DNA from: CAZHBA01 sp964530225
GTDB taxonomy: Bacteria; Pseudomonadota; Alphaproteobacteria; UBA6615
Assembly: GCA_964530225.1 (NCBI GenBank)
Contig: CAZHBA010000097.1
Coordinates: forward strand, 1 to 31,194
Direction of reading: 5' to 3'
Length of the DNA stretch: 31,194 nucleotides
Positions 1 through 8,517 of this stretch are shown here, in pieces. A model generated the notes under the pieces. The model did no database searches, was not told the origin of the DNA, and saw nothing but the letters and a program-made list of their open reading frames with translations. How positions within the stretch are numbered: the first letter of the stretch is position 1; every line of letters begins with the position of its first letter. A program made the position numbers and the translations under genes.

Positions 1-666
1 GGCATGACGGTCGACGAGCGCATCTCCGCCGCCGTCGTGGCATCGCCCGAAGTTACCTCGCTTAACATGGGCTCGATGAATTTCGGTATCTTCGGCGCGG
101 TCGACCGCTACGACGAATGGAAGTACGACTGGGAAAAGCCCTATCTTGCCCAGACCGACGACTTCATCTTCACCAACACCTTCAAGCAGATCGATTACAT
201 CATCTCGAAGCTGCATGACGAACATCATGTCAAGTTCGAGCACGAGTGCTACGACGTCGGCCACCTGTACAACACCCATTACTTTTTCCGTACCGGCCGG
301 CTGCGCAAACCAATCTTCCTGCAGTTCATCTTCGGCATTATGGGTGGCATCGGCGCCGAGCTCGATCATCTGATGCATATGAAGGCAACAGCCGACCGCC
401 TGTTCGGCGACGATTACGTGTTCTCCGTGCTAGCCGCCGGACGTCACCAGATGAACTTCACCACACAGGCCGCCATGATGGGTGGCAGCGTACGTGTCGG
501 CATGGAAGATTCGCTCTACATTTCGAAAGGCACGCTGGCGGAATCGAATGCGCAGCAAGTGGCGAAGATCCGCCGCATCTGCGAGGATTTGTCGCTGGAA
601 ATCGCCACGCCGACCGAGGCGCGCGAGATCCTTGAGCTCAAGGGCGGAGACAAGGTCAAGTTTTAG
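1..666 (+). CDS. Beta-keto acid cleavage enzyme (BKACE/DUF849), 3' part
   Basis: The gene runs in from the left edge and only its last 221 codons are in the window; the family is usually about 280-310 residues, so roughly the first quarter is missing. BKACE enzymes (type member Kce, 3-keto-5-aminohexanoate cleavage enzyme) are zinc-dependent cytoplasmic TIM barrels that take a beta-keto acid plus acetyl-CoA and give acetoacetate plus a CoA thioester. The C-terminal family signature is clear, with GGSVRVGMEDSLY containing the expected metal-ligand Glu (residue 168 counted from the ATG at position 4), followed by an SNAQQV segment and the closing helix. The N-terminal zinc histidines lie outside the window. 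The ATG at position 4 is internal, not the start. A thiolase follows 38 bp later on the same strand and would suit the acetoacetate/acetoacetyl-CoA product. The actual keto acid substrate cannot be told from this fragment. Confidence 0.85.
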   Translation, partial: GMTVDERISAAVVASPEVTSLNMGSMNFGIFGAVDRYDEWKYDWEKPYLAQTDDFIFTNTFKQIDYIISKLHDEHHVKFEHECYDVGHLYNTHYFFRTGRLRKPIFLQFIFGIMGGIGAELDHLMHMKATADRLFGDDYVFSVLAAGRHQMNFTTQAAMMGGSVRVGMEDSLYISKGTLAESNAQQVAKIRRICEDLSLEIATPTEAREILELKGGDKVKF

Positions 667-704
667 CTTGACCCCCTCTCTCCCTTCATACAGGACGGAA
701 GACG

Positions 705-1886
705 ATGGCCGAAGCCGTAATCGTCGCGACCGCGCGTACGCCCATCGGTAAGGCGTACCGTGGCGCGTTCAACAACACACACGGCGTGGACCTGATGGGC
801 CACACCATCGAACACGCGGTCGACCGCGCGCAAGTCGACCCGGGCGAGATCGAAGACATTTTGGTCGGCTGCGGTTTTCCGCAAGGCCAGACCGGCATGA
901 ACGTAGCGCGGGTCAGCGCCATGCGCGCCGGCCTGCCGGTGAGCGCCAGTGCGGCCACCGTCAACCGTTTCTGCTCGTCCGGCCTACAGACCATCGCCAT
1001 GATTTCGCAGCGCATCATGATTAGCGAGATCGATGTTGGCATCGGCGGCGGCGTCGAGGTCATCAGCCAGTTGCCGCCCGACCACCAGGTCGAACCTGAC
1101 GCCCAGGACCCATGGCTTCGCAAGCACCGGCCCGACATCTACATGAACATGCTCGACACGGCGGAGACTGTGGCGCGGCGCTACAAGGTCAGCCGCGAGA
1201 CTCAGGACGAATACGCGCTGTCGAGCCAGATGCGCACCGCCGCCGCGCAGCAGGCTGGCAAGTTCGAAGACGAGATCGTGCCCCTGCCCTCTATCCAACT
1301 AATCAAGGATCGCGAGACCGGTGAGATCAGCAAAAAAGCGCTGACCCTGGACAAGGATGAGGGCAACCGGCCCAGTACCAACGAAGAAGGGTTGGCTGCG
1401 CTGGACCCAGTGCTCGAGGGCGGTTTCATCACGCCCGGCAACGCCAGTCAGCTTTCCGACGGTGCATCAGCCGCAGTGGTCATGAGCGCCGAACTGGCCG
1501 AACAGCGCGGGCTGGAGCCGCTGGGCTATTTCCGCGGCTTCGCCATCGCCGGCTGCGAACCCGATGAGATGGGTATCGGCCCGGTTCTCGCCGTACCCAA
1601 GCTGCTCGGCAAGGCCGGTCTCACCGTCGACGACATTGATTTGTGGGAACTCAACGAGGCCTTCGCCGCGCAGACCGTCTACTGCCGCGACACGCTGGGC
1701 ATCGATCCGGACAAATTCAATGTCGATGGCGGCGCCATATCGGTTGGCCACCCCTACGGTATGAGCGGCGCGCGCCTGACCGGGCACCTGCTCATCGAAG
1801 GCAAGCGGCGCGGCGCCAAATACGGTGTGGTCACCATGTGCGTCGGAGGCGGCATGGGCGCGGCAGGCCTGTTCGAAATCATCTGA
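705..1886 (+). CDS. Acetyl-CoA C-acyltransferase (thiolase)
   Basis: A full-length 393-residue thiolase, the normal size for this family. It catalyses thiolytic cleavage of a 3-ketoacyl-CoA, or the reverse Claisen condensation, in the cytoplasm. The nucleophilic cysteine is Cys90 in VNRFCSSGLQ; the other catalytic residues are His349 in GGAISVGHPYG and Cys379 in CVGGGMGAAG. The NEAF motif is at about residues 317-320. The ATG at 705 is preceded by a GGA-containing ribosome binding site (caggacgga). It lies between a beta-keto acid cleavage enzyme and an SMP-30-like protein on the same strand with short gaps, so a catabolic operon is likely, with this enzyme handling the acetoacetyl- or acyl-CoA product. 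Whether it is degradative (FadA-like) or biosynthetic (AtoB/PhaA-like) cannot be decided from sequence by eye. Confidence 0.95.
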   Translation: MAEAVIVATARTPIGKAYRGAFNNTHGVDLMGHTIEHAVDRAQVDPGEIEDILVGCGFPQGQTGMNVARVSAMRAGLPVSASAATVNRFCSSGLQTIAMISQRIMISEIDVGIGGGVEVISQLPPDHQVEPDAQDPWLRKHRPDIYMNMLDTAETVARRYKVSRETQDEYALSSQMRTAAAQQAGKFEDEIVPLPSIQLIKDRETGEISKKALTLDKDEGNRPSTNEEGLAALDPVLEGGFITPGNASQLSDGASAAVVMSAELAEQRGLEPLGYFRGFAIAGCEPDEMGIGPVLAVPKLLGKAGLTVDDIDLWELNEAFAAQTVYCRDTLGIDPDKFNVDGGAISVGHPYGMSGARLTGHLLIEGKRRGAKYGVVTMCVGGGMGAAGLFEII

Positions 1887-1921
1887 TAAGAAAAAATAAT
1901 ATCGCCGGGAGGAAAGAGAAA

Positions 1922-2950
1922 ATGGTTGATAACCCGATCGACGGTTTCACCGTCAGCAAGGAAGATTTCAAATTTATCGGCGAGGACCTGCAACGGCCCG
2001 AATGTATTTTGGCCGAAAAAAACGGCGACCTGTGGACTGCCGATGCGCGTGGCGGCGTGGTTAAGCTCAGCCCCGACGGTAGCCAGGAGATCATCACCCA
2101 GTCGCACATCGCCGATTCCTTTGGTGATTCCACAGACGATGCCAACAAGTTCGTCGACGGCACCCTGCCCAATGGCCTCGCCTTTGCCGACAATGGCGAT
2201 ATCCTGATTTCCAACTTCGGCACCGACTGCCTGGAGCGCATGACCCGCACCGGTGCGACCACGGTGATGTTCGACACCGTCGACGGTGATCCCATCGGCA
2301 AGGTTAATTTCGTCTGCCGCGACAGCAAGAACCGCGTCTGGATCACCATCTCGACCATGGTGCACGATTGGCCAAGCGCCATCCGCAAGGACTTGGTGGA
2401 CGGCCGCGTACTACTCTACGAAGAAGGCAAGGGCGTGCGCATCGTCGCCGACGACGTGCATTTCTCCAACGAGTGTAAACTCGACGCCAATGAGGAATAT
2501 CTCTACGTCGTGCAGACCTGCGGTCGTAACATCGCGCGCTACAGGATCGCCGACGACGGCAGCCTAGGCACCAAGGAAATCTACGGTCCCAGCGACCATG
2601 GACGCTTCATCGACGGCTGCGCCTTCGACGCCTACGGCAATCTGTGGGGCACCCACGTGATGAACGACGGTATCTTCGCCATCAAACCCGATGGCGATTT
2701 GCAGATCATCTTCGACGATTCCTCACCGGAAGAGGTCAAGAAAATCGACAACGCCTTCCAGGCTGGCACCGTCAACGCCGATCTGTTGTTGTCGTGCGGC
2801 GGCACCATCGCCACCTGGTGCGCATCGATCACCTTCGGCGGCGCCGGCCTGAAAACGGTCTATGTCGGCAGCCTGCGGGCAACTAATCTACCCTACTTCA
2901 CCTCGCCAGTCGCCGGCCTGCCCATGGTACACTGGGACGAAAGTTATTAG
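1922..2950 (+). CDS. SMP-30/gluconolactonase/LRE family protein
   Basis: 342 residues with the repeated beta-propeller pattern of the SMP-30/gluconolactonase family, calcium- or zinc-dependent lactonases that open sugar or related lactones. Candidate metal ligands are visible in the usual places: Glu27 in RPECI, an Asn in FSNECKL and an Asp in FIDGCAFDAYGNLW. There is no signal peptide, so it is probably cytoplasmic. I chose the ATG at 1922 because a strong Shine-Dalgarno (gggaggaaag) lies just upstream; the open frame extends further left but only as an overlap with the thiolase gene in another frame. It is the third gene of the presumed BKACE-thiolase operon, so its substrate may be a lactone intermediate of the same pathway; that is inference. 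The exact substrate is unknown. Confidence 0.85.
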   Translation: MVDNPIDGFTVSKEDFKFIGEDLQRPECILAEKNGDLWTADARGGVVKLSPDGSQEIITQSHIADSFGDSTDDANKFVDGTLPNGLAFADNGDILISNFGTDCLERMTRTGATTVMFDTVDGDPIGKVNFVCRDSKNRVWITISTMVHDWPSAIRKDLVDGRVLLYEEGKGVRIVADDVHFSNECKLDANEEYLYVVQTCGRNIARYRIADDGSLGTKEIYGPSDHGRFIDGCAFDAYGNLWGTHVMNDGIFAIKPDGDLQIIFDDSSPEEVKKIDNAFQAGTVNADLLLSCGGTIATWCASITFGGAGLKTVYVGSLRATNLPYFTSPVAGLPMVHWDESY

Positions 2951-3243
2951 ATAACAATTAACTAGATGGTTTATGTGTGGTGACGTGGGCAGTTGTGCTC
3001 GGATTTGCACCCGCTGACGACCCGTAGCAACAAAACGGGTTGGCAATAACAACCCCCTAATTTGGCAATCGCACATGTCCGTTATTGGGGGTAAACCGGT
3101 CGTAACCGGCGGATGGCGCTGACGTCCACTTTTAGCCAAAAGCAGCCGTTTAGTAAAAGCTAATATAGAGATAGCTATTGCCCTTCGAATGTTAACACGT
3201 TGCATGTCTTGGATAAACGAAACCGGTTTTTGGGGAGGAACAC
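2951..3243. other. Intergenic region with direct repeat TGGCAAT
   Basis: No gene is visible here. The heptamer TGGCAAT occurs at 3041-3047 and again at 3063-3069, exactly 22 bp (about two helical turns) apart on the same face, which could be an operator for the following SDR genes. ACCCGT/ACGGGT (3020-3025/3035-3040) can pair but lacks a T-tract, so it is not a convincing terminator. A possible -10 (TAATAT, 3161-3166) has no good -35 partner. Confidence 0.3.
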
Positions 3244-4002
3244 ATGAACGGCCGACTGGCTGGCAAATCGATCGTGGTGACCGGAGGCGAGAGCGGTATC
3301 GGTCGCGCCATCGTCCTGCGCTGCCTCGGGGATGGGGCTTCGGCCACGATTGCCGGCATCAACCATGAAGATATCGACCAAACGTTCGCCGATGCAAAAG
3401 CGGCGGGCGCCGGCGATCGCGTACAAGCCGTCGTGACCGACGTCACGAAGGCCGATCAGGTGCAGAACGCCATTGATAGCACGATCTCCAAGTTCGGCCG
3501 GCTCGACGCGGCGATCGCCAATGCCGGTGCCTTCAACGCCGCTACGCCGTTCGGTGAGTGGGACATGGAGGACTGGGAGCGCGTTGTCGCGGTCAACCTG
3601 ACCGGCGTGTTCTACGTATTGCACGCCGCGGCCAAGGTGCTAGTCACGCAGGGCGAGGGCGGCAACCTGCTCGCAACCGGCTCGTCGACTGGTATCCGGC
3701 CGATGCCCGGACGTATCCCCTACGTTGCGAGCAAGGGCGGTGTGCATCAGATGCTGCGCGGACTCGCTGTCGAGTTGGCGCCATACAAGATCAAAGTCAA
3801 TACCATCGTTCCCGGCATGGCGGAGACGAAGCCGGTGACCAGTCAGCAGGGTTATGTCGAGGCCGGCCTCAAGACGGTGCCGATGAACGAGATTGTCCAA
3901 CCGGATGAGCTGGCCGCTTTCGTCGCCTTTTCGCTGAGCGACGAGGTGCCGCACATGACCGGCACCTTACTCAAGGTCGATGCCGGCCGTACCTCGGCCT
4001 GA
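3244..4002 (+). CDS. SDR family oxidoreductase, copy 1
   Basis: A 252-residue classical short-chain dehydrogenase/reductase of normal length. The nucleotide-binding motif TGGESGIG is at residues 13-20, the NAG motif at 93-95, and the catalytic residues are Asn118, Ser147, Tyr160 and Lys164 (YVASK). Such enzymes interconvert alcohols and ketones with NAD(P). The ATG at 3244 has a good ribosome binding site (ggggagga) 6 nt upstream. It is followed after 16 bp by a closely related SDR gene; the two proteins share most motifs and both end in a GGRTSA/AGRTSA tail, so they look like a tandem duplication with divergence. The substrate is not identifiable from sequence. Confidence 0.92.
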   Translation: MNGRLAGKSIVVTGGESGIGRAIVLRCLGDGASATIAGINHEDIDQTFADAKAAGAGDRVQAVVTDVTKADQVQNAIDSTISKFGRLDAAIANAGAFNAATPFGEWDMEDWERVVAVNLTGVFYVLHAAAKVLVTQGEGGNLLATGSSTGIRPMPGRIPYVASKGGVHQMLRGLAVELAPYKIKVNTIVPGMAETKPVTSQQGYVEAGLKTVPMNEIVQPDELAAFVAFSLSDEVPHMTGTLLKVDAGRTSA

Positions 4003-4018
4003 CGGGAGGGAATGAGAG

Positions 4019-4780
4019 ATGGGTTATTACGATCTTTCGGGAAAAGTCGTTCTTGTCACCGGCGCCGAGACGGGTATTGGGCGGGCGATCGCGTTGCGTG
4101 TGGCAAGCGATGGCGCCAGCGTCACCGCCGCCGGCATCAACACGGACGGTCTCGCCAAGACCATGGAACTGGCGCGTGAAGCGGGCGCCAACGAGCGCTT
4201 CCAGACGATGGCCGTCGATATACGTGAGACCGATCAGGTGCAGGGGATGGTCGACGACACGGTCTCCAAGCTAGGCCGGCTCGACGCGGTGATCGCCAAT
4301 GCCGGCGTTATGATCGAGCGCCGGCCCTTTATCGAATCGACGCACGAAGAGTGGCACCACGTGCTATCGGTCAATCTGCACGGCACGTTTCGTACATTGC
4401 AGGCGGCGACGCGGGTTCTGAAAAAGCAGGGCCAAGGTGGCGATCTATTCGTCACCACCTCGTCAAATGCGGTGCGCCCGGGCCCCCAGGCGTCCTCCTA
4501 TGTCGCTTCGAAAGGCGCGATCCATCAGATGGTACGGGCACTCGCCATTGAGCTGGCCCCGGAGATGATCCGTGTCAACGCGATCGTCCCGGGTCTTACG
4601 CTGACGCCGGGCACGATCAACCGGCCCGGTCATATCGACCGCGGCCTGAAGGGCGTGCCAATGGGCGAGATCACCATGCCCGAGGAGATCGCGGCAGTCA
4701 CAGCCTTCGCGCTGAGCGGCGAGGCGCCGCACATGACCGGCACAGATCTGAAAGTCGACGGCGGCCGCACGTCGGCCTGA
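4019..4780 (+). CDS. SDR family oxidoreductase, copy 2
   Basis: A 253-residue classical SDR, a paralogue of the gene just upstream. The cofactor motif TGAETGIG is at residues 14-21, NAG at 94-96, and the catalytic set is Ser148, Tyr161 and Lys165 (YVASK). The start at 4019 follows a gggaggg Shine-Dalgarno located directly after the stop of copy 1, so the two are almost certainly cotranscribed. The two copies keep the same C-terminal region (PHMTGT.LKVD.GRTSA) but differ in the substrate loop after Tyr, suggesting different substrates or an obligate hetero-oligomer; this is inference. A broken quinone oxidoreductase fragment follows, probably the former third gene. Confidence 0.92.
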   Translation: MGYYDLSGKVVLVTGAETGIGRAIALRVASDGASVTAAGINTDGLAKTMELAREAGANERFQTMAVDIRETDQVQGMVDDTVSKLGRLDAVIANAGVMIERRPFIESTHEEWHHVLSVNLHGTFRTLQAATRVLKKQGQGGDLFVTTSSNAVRPGPQASSYVASKGAIHQMVRALAIELAPEMIRVNAIVPGLTLTPGTINRPGHIDRGLKGVPMGEITMPEEIAAVTAFALSGEAPHMTGTDLKVDGGRTSA

Positions 4781-4823
4781 CAACATGCGGACAACGGTCG
4801 GCCCCAACCAGGGAAATACAGTC

Positions 4824-4946
4824 ATGCAAGTCAAAGCGATTCCTATCGACAAGCCCGGTTCGCCATCGGTGATAAAATGGACGGCCGTCGATGCGCCGAA
4901 GCCGAGCAAGAGCGTCCGCTTTCGGGGTAACAACAGACGTTATTGA
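4824..4946 (+). pseudogene. N-terminal stub of a zinc-type/quinone oxidoreductase
   Basis: A 40-codon frame starting at an ATG reads MQVKAIPIDKPGSP, then SVIKWTAVDAPKPS. This is the first beta-strand region of the MDR/quinone oxidoreductase family, in which a KAI..PGGPEVL..W..V..P.PG pattern is typical. The similarity stops after about 33 residues and the frame closes at TGA 4944-4946; nothing of the remaining 280 or so residues follows. It therefore looks like the remnant of a gene deleted from its 5' end onward, formerly downstream of the two SDRs. The rest of the gap up to 5116 shows nothing recognisable. Confidence 0.6.
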
Positions 4947-5116
4947 TGGTAGGTATTGACAGTGGCTTACAGCCGTGAGCGGAAATCAACCAGCTACCGC
5001 CGCATGGAAAAGAGGGGAGCCCTCAAACCGGGATTTCGGCTAACTTTCACCAAGGCTTAAATACGAGTAGCCTCCGGTTCTCAATGTGGTATCGATCGCG
5101 ATCCGTTCGAAATCGA

Positions 5117-6646
5117 TCATTCGGCTGCTACGTTCGAAAGCGCTCTCCGACGGTAGACGAACACCTCATCCTCCAGGTCGATCGCGGGGAACTCTTCCTT
5201 CTCGCGCCAATAGTCCTGCGTGTGTTGCCATTCCCGCTTGTCGCCGCGCCTAGGTAGGATCAGCAGAGCGCGCTTCAGGTAGTTGGGGTTAAAGTTGTCC
5301 TCATCCATCCAGTCGAACAGCGACATATCCTTGTCCTGCTCTCGCAACGCCGGCTCGACGCTCTTGGCGCCGGTCGCCTTCATGTGGTTAAGCAGGCGGC
5401 AGACGAATCCAGCGATCAACTCGCTGCGTGGGGTCCAGCTTGCCCGGAAGTAACCGAATACCCAAGCGAGGTTCGGCACACCGGTGAACATCATACCGCG
5501 ATAGGTGACCGTCTCGTGGAAATCGAGCGGCTTGCCGTTAATGGTAAACGCGATATCCCCCATGATGTTCATATTGAAGCCGGTAGCGGTGACAATGATA
5601 TCGGCTTCCAACTCGTCGCCCGATTGCAGGAGGATACCTTTCTCGGTGAACTGCTCGATGTCATCTGTGACGACCGATGCTTTCCCAGAGGCGATTCCAT
5701 TGAAGAGATCTCCATCGGGGACAAAAGCGATGCGTTGGCGCCATGGGAGGTAGGAGGGTGTGAAGTGCTTGTCGATGTCATAATTGGGCCCGAGCAGTTC
5801 GCGCACCTGACTCAACAGCTCCTTCTTCGCTAACTTCGGTTTTTCGAAGCACTTGTCGGTGAAGGCGGCCAGATCGAACAGGATTTTGCGCCGTGTGATT
5901 TCGTGGATCCACGCCTCGTCAACCTGGAGCTCGCGCAAAGTATCGGCAATGTCGACAGCGTTACGCCCGCAGCGGAAATAGGTTGGCGATCGCTGCAGCA
6001 TGGTCACATGGGCCGCAGTCTCTGCCATTGCCGGAATTATTGTTGCCGCAGTCGCGCCGGAGCCTATAACGAGGATGTTCTTGCCGACATAGTCCAAATC
6101 CTCCGGCCAATTCTCGGGGTGCGCAATCACACCCTTGAAGTTGGCCATGTCCGGCCAATCGGGCGTGTAACCCTCGTTATGACGGTAGTAGCCTTGGCAC
6201 ATCCATAGGAAGTTACAGGTAACGCGAACCGTCTTGCCCGTCTCCAAACACACGGCCTCAATGGTCCAGAGGTTATCCTCATAGGACCAGTCAGCTTTCA
6301 GAATCTTGTGGCCGTAACGGACGTACTGCTCTAGGCCGTTCTCTTCGATCACCTCGCCCATATAGGAGCGGATTTCCTCCGCCGTCGCAATCGGTGGGCC
6401 AACCCAGGGCTTGAAGCTGTATCCGAAGGTATAGAGATCGCTATCCGAGCGGATACCTGGGAAGCGGTGGGTCCACCACGTACCTCCAAAGCTCTCTTCC
6501 GCCTCCAGAATAACGAAGCGGAGGTCTGGACACTGCTGGCGAAGGTAATAGGCAGCGCAGACCCCCGAAATCCCCGCACCAACGATCAGAACATCGTAAT
6601 GCCCGGCTGTGGTCTTACGAGCTTGTTGCCGCGTATTCCCTGTCAT
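5117..6646 (-). CDS. EthA-like flavin monooxygenase (Baeyer-Villiger type)
   Basis: 509 residues, matching class B flavoprotein monooxygenases. The FAD motif GAGISG is at residues 23-28, GGTW at 54-57, the Baeyer-Villiger fingerprint FKGVIAHPENWP at 170-181 (FxGxxxHxxxWP), and the NADPH motif GSGATA at 195-200. The overall pattern (PGIRSDSD, RSPTYF, TATGFN) resembles mycobacterial EthA/EtaA. These enzymes insert oxygen next to a carbonyl or oxidise S/N atoms using FAD, NADPH and O2. The ATG at 6646 has a gggaag ribosome binding site upstream. It is convergent with the SDR operon; SDRs commonly make the ketones that such monooxygenases oxidise, but a functional link is only inference. Confidence 0.9.
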   Translation of the reverse strand: MTGNTRQQARKTTAGHYDVLIVGAGISGVCAAYYLRQQCPDLRFVILEAEESFGGTWWTHRFPGIRSDSDLYTFGYSFKPWVGPPIATAEEIRSYMGEVIEENGLEQYVRYGHKILKADWSYEDNLWTIEAVCLETGKTVRVTCNFLWMCQGYYRHNEGYTPDWPDMANFKGVIAHPENWPEDLDYVGKNILVIGSGATAATIIPAMAETAAHVTMLQRSPTYFRCGRNAVDIADTLRELQVDEAWIHEITRRKILFDLAAFTDKCFEKPKLAKKELLSQVRELLGPNYDIDKHFTPSYLPWRQRIAFVPDGDLFNGIASGKASVVTDDIEQFTEKGILLQSGDELEADIIVTATGFNMNIMGDIAFTINGKPLDFHETVTYRGMMFTGVPNLAWVFGYFRASWTPRSELIAGFVCRLLNHMKATGAKSVEPALREQDKDMSLFDWMDEDNFNPNYLKRALLILPRRGDKREWQHTQDYWREKEEFPAIDLEDEVFVYRRRALSNVAAE

Positions 6647-7249
6647 TTATTTATCTTCCCAATGTTGCACGCTCCCTCGATCTGGCGTGAACCAACACTT
6701 GAATATGGAATTCTATTTTGGCGGTTTGACCATACCTCTCATAGTTCTTCGATAAAATCAGAAAGCCATGGTTCTCTTAAGCAAAGTCTGACAGAAGAGG
6801 CTGGGAATTGGAACTCATTGCGCCGTCCTCGGCCCAAGCCCCGTTCTCAGCAACCGTCCCCGCCGATCTCAGCCGCCCGACCTGCCGTCGATCAATGCCA
6901 GCCATCGCAACAAGCGCCCGGGGCCCGAGCCACGGTGCGTGGACCGCCATGCGTCCTGTACTGCGTCCTTCCCCGCAGCGGGTGGTTTGGCAGAGGCCGC
7001 CGGGCCAGGTTCTTGCGCCACATAGCTAGCGGGGTTCCGGAACCTTATTTTGAGGCCTCGCACCTACCCGGGTCTCTACAGAAGTTCCGTCAGGTATCAT
7101 TAAGCAACATTCAAACGCGGCAATATCATAAAACCAAAAAGACGGTCCACTCGAAAGAGTGCTCTATTCTATTGATATTTAACGGTTTATTGTAGTTACG
7201 GGAGAAAGATTTGGAGCCTCGACCTTCAGGCTCAGGATGAGGATGTCCG
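6647..7249. other. Gene-free region, 603 bp
   Basis: No frame on either strand resembles a protein I recognise. About 6810-7030 is clearly more GC-rich than its AT-rich flanks and is open in several frames, which may be a decayed gene fragment, but I cannot name it. A 5-bp stem with a GAAA loop (CACTC/GAGTG) lies at 7149-7162. A partial copy of the repeat at 8334-8360 lies at 7224-7241, just before the end of the Gfo/Idh gene. Confidence 0.4.
7224..7241 (-). repeat. Partial copy of palindromic intergenic repeat
   Basis: The segment CTTCAGGCTCAGGATGAG is the reverse complement of the element at 8334-8360 (which reads CTTCGACAGGCTCAGGATGAG on the minus strand) with three bases missing. The two copies lie on either side of the Gfo/Idh/MocA gene in inverted orientation. 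This class of short repeat is common between genes of alphaproteobacteria. Confidence 0.55.
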
Positions 7250-8248
7250 CTAAGTCCGCACCGTTACCTCTTGGCCGCTGTCGGCGGAGCGCACGATAGC
7301 TTCGAGGATTTCCACATTGTGCAGCTTCTGGTCGCGCGTGAAGCGGTACTCGCCGCGGCCCTCGACAGCGTCGGCCCATTGCTCGAGATTGGCCTTCACC
7401 ACGTTAGTCGACGCAAAGGTCTGGGTGGTTAATTCCTCGTCGAGCCAGCGCGTCGTCAGGGTTGCCGGTTCGGGTACGTCGACGTTCGAGTTTTCGCGCG
7501 CCTCGCCCCAACCCTTGTCGCCAAACACGTTGATGCGGCTGTAGAACGGCGTTGTCGCGATATTGCACATGAAGCCGGTGGCACCGCTCTCGAAGGAGAA
7601 CTGCACCGCCACCACGTCGTCGGCGGGAAACAGGCTCGAGCGGTGGGCGCTCTGGGCGCGCAACTTGGCGACCGGTCCGGCCAGCGACTGGAAGTAATCG
7701 GTGATGTGCACTCCCAGCGCGGTCAACGTTCCCGCCGGTGCCTGCTTGGGATCCCTGCGCCAACCCGACACAATATTTTTGGTGAAATTATTGTGCGACC
7801 AGTTGCATTCGATATGGATCAGCGTGCCAAAATCGCCAACGTCCAGGTGGGTTTTCATTGCCTCCAGGGCAGGCTCGAAACGCCGCTCGTGGCCGATGCC
7901 AACGTGGATAATCTTCTCGTCGCAGACCGCCAGCATACGTTCCGCTGCGCAGGCGTTGAGCGCAAACGGCTTCTCGCAGAAGATTTGCTTGCCGGCCGCC
8001 GCTGCCGCCAACACCTGCTCCTCGTGTAGCAGATGGGGTGTCACCAGGATTACCGCGTCGACCGCGGGATCAACCAACGCGTCATCGTAGGAATTGCTGA
8101 GCGGCAGGTCGTGCGCCGCGGCAAAATCGGCTACCGCGTTGTGGTCCACATCGACAGCGCTCGTCACATTTATTTTATCGCTGTCAGCGAGGCAGGTGAC
8201 GATCTGCTTGCCCCACCATCCGAGGCCGATAATGGCTGCGTTCAACAT
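7250..8248 (-). CDS. Gfo/Idh/MocA family oxidoreductase
   Basis: 332 residues with the two-domain layout of this family: an N-terminal Rossmann fold with GLGWWG at residues 8-13, the EKP motif at 92-94 (CEKPFAL), and a C-terminal alpha/beta substrate domain containing the GVHITDYFQ segment, whose His is the usual catalytic base. Members oxidise or epimerise sugars, inositols and other polyols with NAD(P). I chose the ATG at 8248 because GGAG lies 6 nt upstream; the longer TTG start at 8260 would swallow that ribosome binding site. Neighbours on the same strand are a racemase-superfamily protein and an NmrA-like protein, but palindromic repeats separate them, so cotranscription is uncertain. 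The substrate is unknown. Confidence 0.9.
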   Translation of the reverse strand: MLNAAIIGLGWWGKQIVTCLADSDKINVTSAVDVDHNAVADFAAAHDLPLSNSYDDALVDPAVDAVILVTPHLLHEEQVLAAAAAGKQIFCEKPFALNACAAERMLAVCDEKIIHVGIGHERRFEPALEAMKTHLDVGDFGTLIHIECNWSHNNFTKNIVSGWRRDPKQAPAGTLTALGVHITDYFQSLAGPVAKLRAQSAHRSSLFPADDVVAVQFSFESGATGFMCNIATTPFYSRINVFGDKGWGEARENSNVDVPEPATLTTRWLDEELTTQTFASTNVVKANLEQWADAVEGRGEYRFTRDQKLHNVEILEAIVRSADSGQEVTVRT

Positions 8249-8333
8249 AATCTTCTCCAAACTTTTTTATTGTTAGCGCGATTGAAACAGGGAACCGCTA
8301 CGAACGCCAGCGTCACGACCATCTACCAAGCCC

Positions 8334-8360
8334 CTCATCCTGAGCCTGTCGAAGGATGAG
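8334..8360 (+). repeat. Palindromic intergenic repeat (hairpin)
   Basis: CTCATCCT (8334-8341) pairs perfectly with AGGATGAG (8353-8360) around an 11-nt loop containing GAGCCTGTCGA. It belongs to the widespread alphaproteobacterial intergenic repeat type containing CTTCGACAGGCTCAGGATGAG. It sits upstream of the Gfo/Idh gene, in the 327-bp gap before the racemase-like gene. Confidence 0.75.
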
Positions 8361-8451
8361 AGCTGCTTCCTCCCGGTGGCACTCTATCACCTGCCAACAA
8401 GCGCATAAAGCGGAGCTACCCGTTTCGACCTATACGATACAGTTAAATAAC

Positions 8452-8494
8452 CCCATCCTTCGAGACGCGATCCTCGACTACTCGTCACGATGGG
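8452..8494 (+). repeat. Degenerate palindromic repeat
   Basis: Arms CCCATC (8452-8457) and GATGGG (8489-8494) enclose CTTCGAGACGCGATCCTCGA, similar to the arms and core of related alphaproteobacterial intergenic repeats. It looks like a decayed relative of the element at 8518-8566. Confidence 0.45.
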
Positions 8495-8517
8495 AGTTTC
8501 TGTAGAGCCGCTAAGAA

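Noticed and set aside
1643..1921. N-terminal extension of the SMP-30-like gene
   Set aside because: It is an Arg/Ala-rich out-of-frame reading of the thiolase 3' end; the ATG at 1922 has a strong Shine-Dalgarno.
3020..3040. ACCCGT/ACGGGT hairpin as a terminator of the BKACE operon
   Set aside because: The stem is only 6 bp with a 9-nt loop and no T-tract follows.
6869..7063. 64-codon minus-strand frame in the gene-free gap
   Set aside because: Low-complexity Pro/Ala/Gly/Arg composition from GC-rich DNA, no ribosome binding site and no recognisable motif.
6467..7195. 242-codon plus-strand frame overlapping the start of the monooxygenase gene
   Set aside because: The first part is antisense to conserved FAD-binding motifs and the rest has no protein-like composition or recognised family.
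8249..8260. TTG start giving a four-residue longer Gfo/Idh protein
   Set aside because: It would use the Shine-Dalgarno GGAG as coding sequence; the ATG at 8248 is correctly spaced from it.
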